From: Arsenicibacter rosenii
GTDB lineage: Bacteria > Bacteroidota > Bacteroidia > Cytophagales > Spirosomataceae
Length of the DNA: 64,000 nt
Reading direction: 5' to 3'
Assembly: GCF_001870735.1 (NCBI RefSeq)
Contig: NZ_MORL01000002.1
Span: 310,001-374,000 of the forward strand
Position 1 is the stretch's first letter. Each line of letters begins with the position of its first letter. The notes under the pieces were generated by a model. It ran no database searches, was not told the origin of the DNA, and was given only the letters and a program-made list of their open reading frames with translations. Shown in pieces: positions 63,049-64,000 of this stretch. Position numbers and translations under genes: made by a program.

Positions 63049-63129
63049 TGGAAAAGTTTAATTTATTCCAAGATTAGTAATACGGAAATGTTACTGGCTT
63101 AACCAATATATATATAGAAAAAGTTTCGC

Positions 63130-63744
63130 TTAGTCCTCATTTTCTTCACGATAACCCATTGATTTTGCGTAATCACGCAATTTTTCTTTCAACAGGTTAC
63201 GCGCTCGGTGTAACCGGGACCGAACCGTACCAATCGGAATATCCAGAATTTTTGCCATTTCTTCGTACGTGAATCCTTCGATATCACACAGAATAATGAC
63301 TGTCCTGAAATCCACCGGCAGCGAGTTCAGCGCTGTGGCAACTTCGTCACCGATCAAGTCAGAAACAGACTCGGCCCGAAGGTCGACAGTGTGCTCAGCC
63401 TCAGCGTCTTCAGAGTTGTAGGTTGTTTCTACATCCTGATAGTCAACCTTAGCTGGCTCCTTACTTTTCTTCCTGTAATCGTTAATGAAGCTGTTCTTCA
63501 GGATTCGGAACAACCATGCTTTGGCGTTAGTTCCTTGTTCGAACGACGAGATGAACCGAAACGCCTTTAAATAGGTATCCTGTACTAAATCATTGGCGTC
63601 GTCCTCATCCATCGTCAGACGAAACGCAAAGTTGTACATGGAGTCTATATGTGGCATAAACTCCTTGTTAAAGATAAGGTATTTCTGATCTTCAGAATAG
63701 CCTCGAGCTGGCGTGTCTGACATAAGTTCGGGCATAGTCGCCAT
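63130..63744 (-). CDS. ECF RNA polymerase sigma factor (RpoE/SigR-like)
   Basis: Sigma-70 family factor of 204 aa. Region 2 is about residues 34-100: NFAFRLTMDEDDANDLVQDT and YLKAFRFISSFEQGTNAKAW, then LFRILKNSFINDYRK. Region 4 is about 135-195 with a helix-turn-helix, VDFRTVIILCDIEGFTYEEM and AKILDIPIGTVRSRLHRARN. An acidic linker (YNSEDAEAEH) separates them. The pair with a cysteine-rich anti-sigma gene suggests control of an oxidative or envelope stress regulon. Upstream 63745-64000 holds its promoter and an inverted repeat; no gene in that stretch. Confidence 0.9.
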   Translation of the reverse strand: MATMPELMSDTPARGYSEDQKYLIFNKEFMPHIDSMYNFAFRLTMDEDDANDLVQDTYLKAFRFISSFEQGTNAKAWLFRILKNSFINDYRKKSKEPAKVDYQDVETTYNSEDAEAEHTVDLRAESVSDLIGDEVATALNSLPVDFRTVIILCDIEGFTYEEMAKILDIPIGTVRSRLHRARNLLKEKLRDYAKSMGYREENED

Positions 63745-63914
63745 AAATTTACAATTATTTGCCGTTCACCGTCGGTTTGGCCCTACATAATTCATGCTTT
63801 TTATAACGAAAATGCCTGGCCGTATCAGATATTGACTGCAAAAATCACTCCTTTGTTTCAATTTTACACACAAAAAAAGACGAAACTGACGAATTGGCAG
63901 GAATTAGGCGGAGT

Positions 63915-63977
63915 GATTGAGTGATTTAGCAAATGAGTGAATTAATTTGCTGTAATAATTCGCTTAATCACTCAATC
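63915..63977. repeat. Inverted repeat of GATTGAGTGATT type
   Basis: GATTGAGTGATTTAGC (63915-63930) pairs with GCTTAATCACTCAATC (63962-63977), 15 of 16 bases, around a 31-nt AT-rich loop. Lies near the window end upstream of the sigma gene. Confidence 0.75.
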
Positions 63978-64000
63978 GCTCATTCGCGCAATCTAAAGAT

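Overview
The window looks like a chromosomal segment of a Bacteroidota bacterium, most likely order Cytophagales near Spirosoma/Rudanella/Fibrella. The evidence is the gldG gliding gene, two-domain LytTR proteins, a SusC-like/TonB receptor, an LptD - amidase - MlaD block, paired DUF1549/DUF1553 and DUF1501 genes, type B ribosomal protein L31, few Shine-Dalgarno sequences and several TAnnTTTG promoter boxes. No rRNA, tRNA, prophage, classical IS transposase or CRISPR array was seen.

Layout. 1-2008: molybdenum hydroxylase pair (IorB-like large subunit cut by the window edge, IorA-like 2Fe-2S subunit). 2022-6065: AraC regulator, MFS transporter, DUF1353 lipoprotein, small secreted protein. 6123-12883: acyl-CoA carboxylase beta subunit and an envelope block (MlaD, amidase, divergent LptD). 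13019-18509: SRPBCC protein, rpmE2, nrdA, a UPF0175 remnant and a LytTR regulator. 18817-25027: PhyH-like dioxygenase with divergent AraC regulator, diheme cytochrome c, POT peptide transporter, ACS-type MFS. 25363-31719: pckA, M23 peptidase, truA, a ModE-linked TonB receptor and an unlisted 46-residue secreted peptide gene. 31907-38988: recQ, PadR regulator with membrane partner, S9 peptidase.

39181-44478 is a two-gene operon (cytochrome/DUF1549/DUF1553 and DUF1501) split by a 1.03-kb AT-richer element. The element has 12-bp inverted ends (TTACCCCACCCC), an eight-copy 47/48-bp palindrome-bearing array, a DUF559 nuclease gene and a second copy of the palindrome. Removing it would leave 14 bp between the operon genes. 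Just after it lies an AT-rich bicistron (GNAT-like protein plus a 53-residue basic protein, ATGA overlap). These two are the most unusual loci in the window.

45179-50603 holds a Tet-type MFS pump, dnaN, gldG and a secreted protein. 51222-60770 is a surface-glycan operon on the minus strand: Wzz-like protein, GT2, Wzy-like polymerase, GT11 fucosyltransferase, GT2, two GT4, PglC-like phosphoglycosyltransferase, PglD-like acetyltransferase and PglE-like aminotransferase. It lacks a flippase, an exporter and the PglF-type dehydratase. 60948-63744 holds a lipoprotein, nadD, gmk and an ECF sigma factor with a cysteine-rich anti-sigma factor.

Short-period tandem repeats with 7-, 16-, 20- and 47-bp units and several strong hairpins sit just after gene ends. 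All functions are read from sequence motifs and recalled family knowledge; no database search was run.
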